DNA of 64,000 nt from Pelobacter seleniigenes DSM 18267. GTDB taxonomy: Bacteria; Desulfobacterota; Desulfuromonadia; Desulfuromonadales; Geopsychrobacteraceae. Shown here one piece after another: positions 37,136 to 46,331 of this stretch (positions are counted from its first letter, which is position 1; every line of letters starts with the position of its first letter). The stretch spans positions 1,128,501 through 1,192,500 of the forward strand of contig NZ_JOMG01000002.1 in assembly GCF_000711225.1 (NCBI RefSeq), read 5' to 3'. The translations under genes and the position numbers were made by a program. The notes below the pieces were generated by a model. The model saw only the letters and a list, made by a program, of their open reading frames with translations. It made no database searches and was not told where the DNA came from.

Positions 37136-37645
37136 TTAAATCAACCTGGCATGTTGCAGGACAAAATCCGCTACCGCCTCGGGATCGTTCAGATCCAGAT
37201 GAGGTAAACCGGTTTCGCTACAATCACCATCGCAGGCAATGGCGACGACCTGACTCAAAGCGCCTGATTCGGCAAGGGTTGGGGATGGGGAAAACCCTTG
37301 CCGGTGAACTTCTATCTTGGGCAGAGATCCTCCCTTAAACCCTTCGACGAGGACGACATCCAAATCACGACAGTAACTGTCGAGCAGGAATTCAAGTTTG
37401 GGAGCATCCGGATTCTGCCTGACTACGGCGGTTTTTCGGCGGGACGCGACCACCGTCGTTGCGGCACCGGCCGCAGTAAAACGGTAGCTGTCCTTACCCG
37501 GCTTGTCGATTTCAAAATCATGGGCGTCATGCTTGATGGCCCCGACCCGATAGCCGCGTGCGGCCAGGATTCTAATGACCGCTTCGACCAGGGTTGTTTT
37601 GCCAGTCCCCGACAAACGGGCGACAAAAGCAATCGCTTTGCTCAT
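37136..37645 (-). CDS. mobB: MobB: molybdopterin-guanine dinucleotide accessory GTPase
   Basis: 169 aa from ATG 37645, preceded by CAGGAAA. P-loop ARLSGTGKTTLVEAVIRILA (GTGKTT), then RGYRVGAIKHDAHDFEIDKP, which is diagnostic of MobB (IKH.H), and VVLVEGFKGGSLPKIEVHR (EG.K motif). MobB binds GTP and helps attach GMP to molybdopterin for bis-MGD enzymes. Last gene of the Moco cluster; it would serve the three bis-MGD enzymes encoded between 46 and 62 kb. Confidence 0.93.
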   Translation of the reverse strand: MSKAIAFVARLSGTGKTTLVEAVIRILAARGYRVGAIKHDAHDFEIDKPGKDSYRFTAAGAATTVVASRRKTAVVRQNPDAPKLEFLLDSYCRDLDVVLVEGFKGGSLPKIEVHRQGFSPSPTLAESGALSQVVAIACDGDCSETGLPHLDLNDPEAVADFVLQHARLI

Positions 37646-37726
37646 ACAGATTTCCTGTTGGGCCTGCTGCCAGGTAAAAAAGCCAGCCGGCACGGGAACA
37701 CAAGATCCCCATGCCGAGCGCGCAGA

Positions 37727-38089
37727 TCAGGCGAGAAATTCTTCTTTTTTAACCGCTTCCGATTTGATGCGATCAAGCAATTCTGCCAGGGTTGCCTTGA
37801 CATTCTCACGAATATCGCCAGCCACCAGAATGAACAGTAAATCATCACCGGGGTTCAATTCACCGCCATGGGCCTCAACGGCAACCCGATAAATACCCGG
37901 CGCCTGCTCATATTCGGCGCGCAGGACGGCAATCTTGTCCTGATCCGGAGTGACCCTGACCCGAGTGACCGGCTTCCCCCCTTCACGGGTCGTTCCACGC
38001 ACAATTCCATTGTGGCAAAGAATCATACCGACTCTTTTGACAAACTCCGGATCTTTCTTCCAGGTGTTGATCTGCTCTTGCATATTCAT
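37727..38089 (-). CDS. moaE: Divergent MoaE-like molybdopterin synthase subunit
   Basis: 120 aa, strong ribosome site (AAGGAG). It resembles the short MoaE-type proteins of Geobacter relatives: GMILCHNGIVRGTTREGGKP near residue 20 and GELNPGDDLLFILVAGDIRE near 75, ending DRIKSEAVKKEEF, which corresponds to the IPIWKKE end of MoaE. Classical MoaE residues are only partly present, so its activity as the large molybdopterin synthase subunit is an inference. It lies between moeA and mobB, consistent with cofactor synthesis. Confidence 0.75.
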   Translation of the reverse strand: MNMQEQINTWKKDPEFVKRVGMILCHNGIVRGTTREGGKPVTRVRVTPDQDKIAVLRAEYEQAPGIYRVAVEAHGGELNPGDDLLFILVAGDIRENVKATLAELLDRIKSEAVKKEEFLA

Positions 38090-38116
38090 AGTAGCTCCTT
38101 ATTATAGCTCAGCAAT

Positions 38117-39331
38117 TCAACCGATAACAGCAGCAAAGTCCAGCACCTGAACTTCCGTCCCGGCGGCCAGCCCTGCGCAATCCTCATCAAGAACCACCAA
38201 TCCGTTGCAGTCGGCCATATTGATAAAGTGTGAGGTTAACTGACTTTCCAACGGGGTTGCTTCAGTCACCGAACCATTTTGCTCCAACTGAACGCGGATC
38301 ATATCGCTCCGGCCGGTTCGACCAGTCACGGCTGTTTTCAAGCGGGCAGTACGGTAGCTCGGATGAATAGAGCGCAGACCGCTCAGCTTGCGCAGCACCG
38401 GGACCAGATACACAAACAGGTTGACCAGGAAGGCTGCCGGATAACCTGGCATGCCGAAAAACAGCTGCTGGTCCCGACGGGCGACCAACATCGGTCGACC
38501 CGGCTTTATTTTGGTTCGATCGACCAGTAATTCAAAGCCACTCTGCTTGAGCAGCGGCCGGATGTAATCAAATTTCCCCATCGACACCCCGCCGGACGTG
38601 ACCACCAGATCGTTTTGCCAGGCCAGTTGGTCGAGAACCTTGGACAAGACCTCCGGAGAGTCGGCCACCGGTCCGCGGACCACAACATCGATGCCCATTC
38701 TGTTCAGCATATTCCGCAACAGGGAACTGTTGCACTCATAGACCATCCCCGGTCGGTGCTGTTGCCCCGGCCGCAGCAGCTCATTGCCGGTAATCAAAAT
38801 GCCGATGCGCGGTCGCCGAAAGACCTGGACCTGGTCCACCCCCAGGTAGCACAGCACACTATGGGAAACCGCGTTCATCCGCTCCCCTGCGGCCAGAACC
38901 GGCAGCCCCTTTTCGGCCTCTTCACCGATCCCGTTGATGTTGGCACCGGCAACCAATTCGACTTTTGGCTCGACCTGATGCCCTTTCAGCAACACGTCTT
39001 CCACCCGAACAACGGTCTGCGCACCTGCCGGCACGGTCGCGCCGGTCATGACCGCTGCGGCAGCATTGCCACTTAGCGCCGAACGTGGAATATCCTCAGC
39101 CGCCAAGGTATCGACCAATGCAAAATCGTCAGCGGCCAACGACCCGAGAGCATAGCCATCGACCGCGCTCCGCCGGGTATCTGGAAAAGGACGGGGCGTT
39201 TTGACTGTTTCCGCCAGAACATGACCACAGGCTTCCGCAATCTCCAGGCATTGGGTTTTGACCGGGCTGACCACTGTCAACAGGCGATCAAGGGCTTCGG
39301 AACAGGATAAATTTTGACATTCTCGCTTCAT
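38117..39331 (-). CDS. moeA: MoeA: molybdenum insertase
   Basis: 404 aa from ATG 39331 (an ATG at 39382 in frame overlaps the upstream gene). Domains: linker and domain II (VLAETVKTPRPFPDTRRSAV, the PxxD/S motif with SAVDGYAL), the MoCF-binding domain III with IGILITGNELLRPGQ and LVVTSGGVSMGKFDYIRPLL (GGVS.G..D), and the C-terminal beta domain IV. It inserts molybdate into adenylylated molybdopterin. It starts about 5 bp after the MoeA-like gene ends, so they are co-transcribed. Confidence 0.95.
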   Translation of the reverse strand: MKRECQNLSCSEALDRLLTVVSPVKTQCLEIAEACGHVLAETVKTPRPFPDTRRSAVDGYALGSLAADDFALVDTLAAEDIPRSALSGNAAAAVMTGATVPAGAQTVVRVEDVLLKGHQVEPKVELVAGANINGIGEEAEKGLPVLAAGERMNAVSHSVLCYLGVDQVQVFRRPRIGILITGNELLRPGQQHRPGMVYECNSSLLRNMLNRMGIDVVVRGPVADSPEVLSKVLDQLAWQNDLVVTSGGVSMGKFDYIRPLLKQSGFELLVDRTKIKPGRPMLVARRDQQLFFGMPGYPAAFLVNLFVYLVPVLRKLSGLRSIHPSYRTARLKTAVTGRTGRSDMIRVQLEQNGSVTEATPLESQLTSHFINMADCNGLVVLDEDCAGLAAGTEVQVLDFAAVIG

Positions 39332-39336
39332 GGCAA

Positions 39337-40356
39337 TCAGTTTCTCCCGAACGGACAAATCGGAAAATGGCAGACTGGACAAAAATGACAGAGCCCTCCG
39401 TGACCGGTCAAAGCCAGTTCTTCAGGTAAGATCCGCTGCCCAGCGGCCAGCCGCGGCAGATAAATATCGAAGGCGGTTGCAGCATAATGCAATGCCGCAG
39501 CCGGAATGGCGCAAACCGTACTCTGGTCGGCATAGCCGATCGTGAGGTTGTTCCCCGGCTGAACCGGATTACCCTTCTGCGGGAAGACCACCCCGGCCTC
39601 ACGCATGGCCACAGTTGTAATATCATCCGGATCGACCGAGGTCCCGCCGGTGATCAACAACAGTTCACAACTCTCCGCCGCAGCCCGAATCGCCCGGCTG
39701 ATCATCATTTTATCATCGGGAAGAACCTCGGCAGAGGTAACTGAGATTCCCAGGGCAGCAAGCTTTGCGGTCAGTTTGGGGGTAAAACCGTCGCGGACCC
39801 GCTGATGATAAACTTCGCTTCCCGTCACCAGAATTGCAGCGTTTTTTACAACATAGGGTTTGATGCGCAAGAGGGGGCGATCCAGTTCAGCGGTGATCTG
39901 TTCCAGCAGCTTGCGCTTGCAGGTCAGCGGGATAATCCGGAAAGCGGCAACCAGTTTGTTGGCTTGGACGGGAAAGTGGGTATGAATGGTCGGCAGTGAA
40001 GGGATAGCCAGCCGATTGATCCGCTCCAGCCGCTCGACATCAACTTCGAACAGCCCGGCGCAGGTTGCATAAAAGCCGATCTTCCCTTCTTTGGGAGCCT
40101 CGTCATAACGGATATTGGGGCCGGCAATAAGCGGTGCCACGGTCAGCGCGGCTTCTTCCTCGTGGATTTCTTCTTCGCTGCCTTCCCAAACATAAATGTT
40201 CTGCTTTCCAAGGCGTTCCAAAACGGCCAGATCCTCCTTGCGAATCGTATGGCCGCGACTGAAGGCAACTCCCTTCAGCCCTTTCTGCACATCGACAACG
40301 GTTATGTCATAACCGAGAACCTGGCCTTCTGCTTCTCCTAAAGGAACTTTGATCAT
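39337..40356 (-). CDS. MoeA-like molybdopterin-binding protein
   Basis: 339 aa. MoCF-binding domain (residues about 175-310) with AAILVTGSEVYHQRVRDGF and LLLITGGTSVDPDDITTVAM. The N-terminal part (EGQVLGYDITVVDVQKGLKG) is the short variant seen in stand-alone MoeA/MogA relatives. The extreme C-terminus carries CHFCPVCHFPIC, a compact Cys/His cluster that could bind zinc or iron. Strong ribosome site (CAGGAG). First gene of a four-gene Moco operon with moeA, moaE and mobB; it probably acts in cofactor maturation or transfer. Confidence 0.88.
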   Translation of the reverse strand: MIKVPLGEAEGQVLGYDITVVDVQKGLKGVAFSRGHTIRKEDLAVLERLGKQNIYVWEGSEEEIHEEEAALTVAPLIAGPNIRYDEAPKEGKIGFYATCAGLFEVDVERLERINRLAIPSLPTIHTHFPVQANKLVAAFRIIPLTCKRKLLEQITAELDRPLLRIKPYVVKNAAILVTGSEVYHQRVRDGFTPKLTAKLAALGISVTSAEVLPDDKMMISRAIRAAAESCELLLITGGTSVDPDDITTVAMREAGVVFPQKGNPVQPGNNLTIGYADQSTVCAIPAAALHYAATAFDIYLPRLAAGQRILPEELALTGHGGLCHFCPVCHFPICPFGRN

Positions 40357-40834
40357 CGCGCTGCTCCTGACAAATCACCATTGAATAATCAGTTTCACCG
40401 GGCCAAGAATCATCTGGCAAACATTTTTCGGTCCGCGAAGCCCTGAATCGGTCACGCCAAAACCCTCCTTCAGACTGCTGATCGTAAAGGCAAAACGACA
40501 GATTCTTATCATTGTCGCTCAAGTCCTGGCAAAAACCCCGGGAGTGTATTTTCCGTAACCGGGAATAAAGCGATAAACATGCCAACTCTGGAATCCGCTC
40601 ATTGCCGACGGGCTTACCCGGCAAAAGCGCCGCTATCAGGGCCGATTATCATCGCCTTTGTGATTGGAACAAAATGGAAGCGACGGTTAGGACAGGGAAG
40701 AAAGAAATCCAGCCTGCCGGGATGACTCTCAATTTAAAACGTGCTGTAGCATATTGAGACCGGCCTGCAGAAGGCAGCGTCCCGTATCCATCGACAGCGG
40801 ACACGGAACGCCATTGGTTATTGCAATATTATGC
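40357..40834. other. Leader region of the Moco operon
   Basis: About 480 bp between the Moco operon start and the end of the chemoreceptor gene. Long enough for a leader RNA, but the conserved pieces of the molybdenum-cofactor riboswitch could not be matched by eye. No gene or strong terminator was seen. Confidence 0.4.
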
Positions 40835-42850
40835 TCATGCGATGCTTTTTTGCACGGATTTCGTTAATGCCCCACCACCCAAGCGGGTTGAATTTTGCTC
40901 TTCTATGGCCGTCAAACGGAACTGCCTCAACATGGCCTGCAAACGATCGGCCTGGGACGCCAGTTCTTCGGCAGATGCTGCGCTCTCTTCGGCCATAGCC
41001 ATATTCTGCTGGGTCACCGCATCGATTTGTCCAAGGCCGACATTGACTTGCCTGATCCCCTGCGCCTGCTCTTCGGAAACCGCCGCAATTTCCGTGACCA
41101 GATCAGTAACCTTGTGAACTTCGTTGACAATATTTTCCAGCTCTGTCGCGGTTTGATTTGCGATATTCGCTCCATCTGTCGTCAAGGTCACCGAACCTTC
41201 GATGAGTTCGGCGGTTTCTTTGGCGGCCTTGGCACTGCGTGCGGCAAGATTACGGACTTCTTCCGCAACCACGGCAAAACCCTTGCCATGCTGACCGGCC
41301 CGAGCCGCTTCAACTGCCGCATTCAGCGCCAGCAAATTGGTCTGGAAGGCAATCTCATCGATGGTCTTGATGATTTTAGATATGTTCTGGCTCGACCCCT
41401 GAATTTTCGTCATGGCCTGGACCATATCTTTCATTCGACTATTCCCCTGATCGGCAAATGCCTGTGCGGAAGCGGAAAGCTTCTTCGCCTGCAAGGCATT
41501 TTCAGCATTGGCCTCGCTTTGTGAGGCCATCTGCGTCACCGATGCGGTGATTTCCTCCAGAGACGCAGCCGACTCCGAACCACCCTGGGACAGCGATTGT
41601 GCGGCTCCTGAAATCTGGGTACTTCCCGAAGCAACCTGCTCACCAACCATATTGACCTCGGCCAGGCTTTGATTGAGATTTTTGATCATCTTGACCAGTG
41701 CATGACCAAGGGTATCGTGGTCGGACTGCAGGGCTATGTTCACGCTCAAATCCCCATCAGCGACTTGCTCGACCCTTTCTGCACGGGCCTGTAATCCATC
41801 GGCCATCGCATCCAGTGCGGAACTAAGCTGACCAAGTTCATCGGAACGCTGCATTCCCAGCCGCATGGATGTGTCGCCAGAGCGGACCGCGTCAGCAAAA
41901 GCAACGCCTTTTTTTAAGGCGTTAACAATCGGGGTCACCAGAATAAAAAGAACCAAACCAATGACAACCACCAGAATAATGGTCATGATCACGTTCACAT
42001 TGCGTATTTTCAGCACTGCCGAATAAATATCTTCAGGAGAAGCGGTCACTCCGATCGTCCAGCCCGTGATCTCATCAACGGCAAAAGCCAGAATTTTCTT
42101 TTCTCCATCCAGAATGTAAGAAACGATTTTGTTGGCACTCGTTTTGTCGGTCATTTTTTGGCCGATGGTGTAGTCACGGGTATTAACCTTGAGAATCCGC
42201 TTTTTGTCAGGGTGGGCGATCAGCACACCACTTTTATCTGTCACGAAAGCATAACCTTTTTCGCCAATTTTTATTGGATCGATAAAAGTCTTCGAAAATC
42301 CGGATAAATCAACAGCTGCAAAGAGGACACCCTGAATCGTCCCATCCTTTTTCAGTGGAACCGATACGACAAAAATCGGATTCCCCGTATCACGGCTGAC
42401 AACCGGCTGGGAAATCACAGCGTTTCCGTTCATCGCACCTTTAAAGTAATCCCGTTCGTTCAACCTTAATTTGCCAACAATGGCGGGGTTACTGCCGGCA
42501 ATGAGCAACCCGGTGTGATCCAGCAATCCCAGATTTTCATACTGGGGCGCAACCTGTTTGATCTGCTGAAGGATTTTGTTCAGTCTGGTATCCAGGCTCG
42601 GATCATCAAGCACTTGCTCAAACAGAGGATTCAAGGAAAAGGTGTGCAAATCAGATTCCAAATTCAAAACCCAGGCAGCCACCTGCTTCCGGCTGGAATC
42701 AACGGTATCAAGCATATTTGCGCCCACGGCCGAGGTGATGGCGTTTTTCGTATAATTGTAAGACATGATCGCCGAAATCAACATTCCGGCAATCATGATA
42801 AAGGTTATCGGGAGGAGTAATTTATTTCGAATACCTAATTTCAATCTCAT
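40835..42850 (-). CDS. Methyl-accepting chemotaxis protein with Cache sensor
   Basis: 671 aa. TM1 near residues 12-32 ([20 protein letters not shown]), a periplasmic dCache_1 domain (about 33-280) with DRDYFKG-type [20 protein letters not shown] and [22 protein letters not shown]2 near 285-308, HAMP, and the signalling domain with the conserved tip [20 protein letters not shown]. Cache domains of this type sense small organic ligands outside the cell. No C-terminal pentapeptide tether is present. Ribosome site AAGGAGA. Monocistronic by position. Confidence 0.95.
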   Translation of the reverse strand: MRLKLGIRNKLLLPITFIMIAGMLISAIMSYNYTKNAITSAVGANMLDTVDSSRKQVAAWVLNLESDLHTFSLNPLFEQVLDDPSLDTRLNKILQQIKQVAPQYENLGLLDHTGLLIAGSNPAIVGKLRLNERDYFKGAMNGNAVISQPVVSRDTGNPIFVVSVPLKKDGTIQGVLFAAVDLSGFSKTFIDPIKIGEKGYAFVTDKSGVLIAHPDKKRILKVNTRDYTIGQKMTDKTSANKIVSYILDGEKKILAFAVDEITGWTIGVTASPEDIYSAVLKIRNVNVIMTIILVVVIGLVLFILVTPIVNALKKGVAFADAVRSGDTSMRLGMQRSDELGQLSSALDAMADGLQARAERVEQVADGDLSVNIALQSDHDTLGHALVKMIKNLNQSLAEVNMVGEQVASGSTQISGAAQSLSQGGSESAASLEEITASVTQMASQSEANAENALQAKKLSASAQAFADQGNSRMKDMVQAMTKIQGSSQNISKIIKTIDEIAFQTNLLALNAAVEAARAGQHGKGFAVVAEEVRNLAARSAKAAKETAELIEGSVTLTTDGANIANQTATELENIVNEVHKVTDLVTEIAAVSEEQAQGIRQVNVGLGQIDAVTQQNMAMAEESAASAEELASQADRLQAMLRQFRLTAIEEQNSTRLGGGALTKSVQKSIA

Positions 42851-43645
42851 CTTCCATCTCCTTGCAATGCTGGTTAACGCAAAAATGCGTTCAAATCCGC
42901 CATATCCAATAGCCGATGGCCGGTATCAAATTGAGCTATTTGCTGATTTTCAGATGATTATTTTTGGTATCTGAGAAAAGACACACGGATCCGCAGCAAC
43001 GTTTCTGGGCGGAATGAAAGGATGGAAACCGACAGAAAGAGGAGTTCAGCCTAGAAGAAAATATAGTTTTTGTCAATTAAATTTTATAAATAATAATAAC
43101 CATTCATTCACCTCTTCGGAGGTTTTTCCAAAGGCCTGATTTTTCTCATTCTGAAACAAACAAAAATCAAAAATCTTTTTTTACTACATGCCGCTGGTCA
43201 TCCCACCTGAAAGCAGCGCCAACAAATTCCCAAAAGAATTCTCCCGAGTTGCCCATCCTCAAACTCTTGCTGCGATCATTAAGTTTTCAGACTGAAAACA
43301 AGAAATTTTTCGTTGTGGCAAGGAAATCAAGAACTTGTGCAGAAGCGTACACCGTTTCACCGCAAAAGAAAGCCTGCCAATTGACGTCACGACAACGGAA
43401 AAGAGTTGTTTCAGATGAAAACTCCCTATTCAGGATATAGAGACTTTTATCCTTCAGAAAAATTCAGCGTATGGAAGAGTCAAATGGCATTTTTATTGCT
43501 GAAGAAGGGCCTGAATTTAGTGATTCCACAGAATCACAACCCTGATTGCCAAACCAGCTAAATCTTCCAACAACCTGTTTCCATAAAGATGAAACTGTTT
43601 TGCTCCATACACCCGTTTAATTATCTAAGCCACAGGGAGGAATGA
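42851..43645. other. Gene-free region with a sigma-54 promoter
   Basis: About 790 bp between divergent genes (chemoreceptor and integral membrane protein). The only supported element is the sigma-54-like promoter at 43485-43499. The AT-rich stretch near 43075-43110 may hold the chemoreceptor promoter. Short open frames here look random. Confidence 0.5.
43485..43499 (+). promoter_or_regulatory. Sigma-54 promoter
   Basis: TGGCATTTTTATTGC fits the -24/-12 consensus TGGCAC-N5-TTGC with one mismatch and exact GG-N10-GC spacing. It would give a leader of about 135 bases for the gene at 43646. Confidence 0.65.
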
Positions 43646-44326
43646 ATGAAAAAAGGTGATTTTATCTGGATTTTAATTATTGCTGGCGTCATTTTGTTTT
43701 TACTATTTCCCAACACCAATGCAATTTTCGTCAATACGACCCACGCCCATCCCTACATCATGTCTTTTATCAAGTATGGCCTTCTGGCAACCATGGGTGA
43801 ACTTCTGGGAAGAAGAATTCTGGCTGGAGACTGGATCAAACCTGATGGTCTTACGGCACGAATCTGCGTCTGGGGCTTCATCGGCATCTGCATGATGGTC
43901 ATGTTTAATGTTTTTGTTGCAGGAACGATATTTCTCATGAAGTCAGGCATCCTCCCTGGCGAAGGCTCTCAAGTTCTCAAAGCCTTTTACACCAGTTTTA
44001 TTGCAACCTATGCATTTGGTCCTACGTTTATGCTGTTTCATCGCTGCACCGATACCTATATTGATCATCGTTTCGGACCCAAGAAAATCAGCCTCTCGTT
44101 GACAGAAGTTCTGACCAAAATTGATTATGTCAATCTGGTTGGTTTTGTCATGGTAAAGACCCTGACCTTTTTCTGGATCTTCGCGAACTTCATTACCTTT
44201 ATGGTCCCGGCTGAATACCGCATTCTCTGCGCAGCCTTCATGTCGATCTTCCTCGGCTTGATTCTGGCCGGAGCCAGTAAGCTGAAAACCCGTGGAAATG
44301 CCACGGTTCAGAGCGAAGCGGCCTAA
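43646..44326 (+). CDS. Unknown integral membrane protein
   Basis: 226 aa; of two ATGs after GGGAGGAA the second is in frame. About five to six hydrophobic helices. Recognisable stretches are YGLLATMGELLGRRILAGDW near residue 45, FYTSFIATYAFGPTFMLFHR near 115, and a loop with TDTYIDHRFGPKKISLS. The FGP...HR segment is faintly like Mpv17/PMP22 proteins, but this is not firm. It is preceded by a sigma-54-type promoter and convergent with the DASS permease of the molybdoenzyme operon, so it may be co-regulated with that pathway. Function unknown. Confidence 0.75.
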   Translation: MKKGDFIWILIIAGVILFLLFPNTNAIFVNTTHAHPYIMSFIKYGLLATMGELLGRRILAGDWIKPDGLTARICVWGFIGICMMVMFNVFVAGTIFLMKSGILPGEGSQVLKAFYTSFIATYAFGPTFMLFHRCTDTYIDHRFGPKKISLSLTEVLTKIDYVNLVGFVMVKTLTFFWIFANFITFMVPAEYRILCAAFMSIFLGLILAGASKLKTRGNATVQSEAA

Positions 44327-44350
44327 AGCCAAACAGATTCCTGAAAATTT

Positions 44351-44376
44351 CCGCGCCGGATTTATTCCCGGCGCGG
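44351..44376. terminator. Bidirectional hairpin between convergent genes
   Basis: Perfect 9-bp GC stem CCGCGCCGG / CCGGCGCGG with an 8-base loop, midway between two convergent stop codons. On the minus strand it is followed by AAATTTT, on the plus by ATAAT; probably ends both transcripts. Confidence 0.65.
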
Positions 44377-44403
44377 ATAATCAGCAACCTTATCGTCACA
44401 ATT

Positions 44404-45792
44404 TTATAATCCAACCATCTGCCCGATCAGCGGCATTAGCAGCGCACTGATGACAATCAGACAGAGGGTTGGGAAGAGACCTGCCTTGACCATCTCTCCC
44501 ATCCGATAATAACCTTTTCCATAAGTGATCAGCGGCACACAATCCAGCGGCAGGATAAAGGTTATTGCCGCACCAAAACCAACGATGACCGTAAATACGA
44601 TCGGGCTAGCTCCAGCCAGTTTCGCCAGCTCCGCGATAGGCACGGTTGCCATGCCGGCAATGGCCGGCCCGACCGGACACACGACATGGAGAATACTCAC
44701 AACAGTAGCAACGGCCCCTGCCAGTATCGTTCCACCCCAGACGGCGGAATCAGCAAGGGCGGTATGGACCAGCCAGGATGCGGCACCTGTCGCCAAAATC
44801 CCGGATGCCACCGATTGGACACCGCCAATCATAATCACTACTTCCCACGAAACGCCCTTGACGAATTCATCCCAGGTAATCACTTCGATCCCAGGGAAGA
44901 ACATGGCAACCAGGCCCATCACCGCGATCCCGGTCGCATCAAGCCAGGAAATCCATGTGCTTGCTATCCAGAGCACCAGCAACGCTATGATAATGACAAG
45001 AATTTTTTTCTCGTTTTTCTCTAATTTCCCGGTCTTGGCAACCAATTCATTGATTGAATCGATCGCTTCTTTGCTGACCGGTTCCGGCTTGAAAATAAGG
45101 ACCAGAGACAGCCAGCAAAAAGGAATCATCAGAATCGCGAATGGAACCCCGAAAAGCATCCAGTCAAGAAAGGATATGTCTATCCCGACGCCCTGTTTCA
45201 AAAGCCCCATCGCCATAATATTGATGGACGTTCCTGCCGGGGTCATGGCGCCTCCCAGCATAGCGCCGAACGGGACACCAATCATTAAGCATTTGCCTAA
45301 ATTGCTTTGCCCGGGAGAAGAGCCATTTGCCGACAGAATCGATAATGCCAGTCCCATAAACAGCGAGCACGATGGCACATTGTTACAGACGGACGAAAGC
45401 AATGCGGTTCCGACAATAAATCCAAGCACGAGCTTTTTTGACTCCCCTTTGGACCAGCGGATGAGGATGCCGGCAATACGGGTTGCCAGATTGGTTTTTA
45501 GCAGCGCAACAGTTATGGCAAAGGTTGCGATGACAAAAAAGATAACCGGGCTAATGAATTTCGCCCAGGTTGTATGCCAATCGAGTATTCCAAAATAAGG
45601 CAGACACACCATCAGCAAAAAGGCTGTCACAGCCAGCGGCATGACCTCCATAACCCAGAGAACAATTCCGGCAACCAAAATCGCCAAAGACATTTTGCCA
45701 GGCTGCGAAAGATTTGCCCCTGTTGGCAGAAAATAAGCGAGAACAACAACCAAGATTGCGGCTATCAGGCCAACCCACTTCTTATTATTCAT
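44404..45792 (-). CDS. DASS/SLC13-family anion permease
   Basis: 462 aa with about 11-12 membrane helices. Family features are the repeated helix-hairpin motifs SSVCNNVPSCSLFMGLALSI and GGAMTPAGTSINIMAMGLLK in the first half and CPVGPAIAGMATVPIAELAK with AITFILPLDCVPLITYGKGY in the second. DASS members carry di-/tricarboxylates, sulfate or related anions with Na+. It starts about 106 bp after the small iron-sulfur gene of the first molybdoenzyme operon on the same strand, so it may import the substrate or export the product. Confidence 0.88.
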   Translation of the reverse strand: MNNKKWVGLIAAILVVVLAYFLPTGANLSQPGKMSLAILVAGIVLWVMEVMPLAVTAFLLMVCLPYFGILDWHTTWAKFISPVIFFVIATFAITVALLKTNLATRIAGILIRWSKGESKKLVLGFIVGTALLSSVCNNVPSCSLFMGLALSILSANGSSPGQSNLGKCLMIGVPFGAMLGGAMTPAGTSINIMAMGLLKQGVGIDISFLDWMLFGVPFAILMIPFCWLSLVLIFKPEPVSKEAIDSINELVAKTGKLEKNEKKILVIIIALLVLWIASTWISWLDATGIAVMGLVAMFFPGIEVITWDEFVKGVSWEVVIMIGGVQSVASGILATGAASWLVHTALADSAVWGGTILAGAVATVVSILHVVCPVGPAIAGMATVPIAELAKLAGASPIVFTVIVGFGAAITFILPLDCVPLITYGKGYYRMGEMVKAGLFPTLCLIVISALLMPLIGQMVGL

Positions 45793-45898
45793 ATGAAATC
45801 CTCTTAATTCCGTTGATTTTTCGTTGTCAACCTAGCGCAAGAGTTTTGCCTTCAAGACATCCCACATGTGACATCCTCAACGAGCCGGGCTCATTTCT

Positions 45899-46234
45899 TT
45901 AAGGGATAAACAAAGCGGTTTTACTGCCCAATTCGGACATTCTTTCCGCTAACTCCGTAATTGGCCCATATTCCATGCATTGGCTAAGACAGTGATGGAC
46001 ACAGGTGGGCTTTTTACCCTCCGCAACCCGATCGGAACAAAGGTCACAGAGCTGGGTTGGTGTCGGGATGTAATCCCATTCAAATTTGCCCGGAGTCACC
46101 TCCCATGGACCGTTTTCCAAGAGCTTGATTCCCCATTGTCCACGCGGAAGTTTAAGAACATTTTTGCAAGCGACTTCGCAACTATGACAGCCAGTGCAGT
46201 ACTGGTAATTGATAAGTAAACCGTTTTTAGCCAT
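45899..46234 (-). CDS. Two-cluster ferredoxin-like partner of molybdoenzyme 1
   Basis: 111 aa from ATG 46234 (GAGAGGAAG upstream); an in-frame extension further upstream lies in the gap. The first cluster motif is YCTGCHSCEVACKNVL and the second is built from LCDLCSDRV and KPTCVHHCLSQC, so two [4Fe-4S] clusters are expected. It is far shorter than NrfC/DmsB-type subunits (four clusters). It lies 97 bp after the enzyme gene and is a near twin of the protein at 53152. Likely the cytoplasmic electron-transfer partner of the enzyme; no membrane anchor gene is present. Confidence 0.92.
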   Translation of the reverse strand: MAKNGLLINYQYCTGCHSCEVACKNVLKLPRGQWGIKLLENGPWEVTPGKFEWDYIPTPTQLCDLCSDRVAEGKKPTCVHHCLSQCMEYGPITELAERMSELGSKTALFIP

Positions 46235-46331
46235 GACTTCCTCTCTATCGAATAAACCCAGATAAAAAATCTTTGGTTTTAGAAATGAGCGATTCGGCAG
46301 AGAATCTCTGCCGAATCGCAGTGCGGACACG

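Noticed and set aside
40357-40834. Molybdenum-cofactor riboswitch ahead of the Moco operon
   Set aside because: The expected conserved segments could not be matched by eye; a covariance-model search would be needed.
45837-45851. Sigma-54 promoter for the DASS permease gene (AGGCAAAACTCTTGC)
   Set aside because: Spacing fits but the -24 box is poor, and the gene is probably co-transcribed with the upstream ferredoxin gene.
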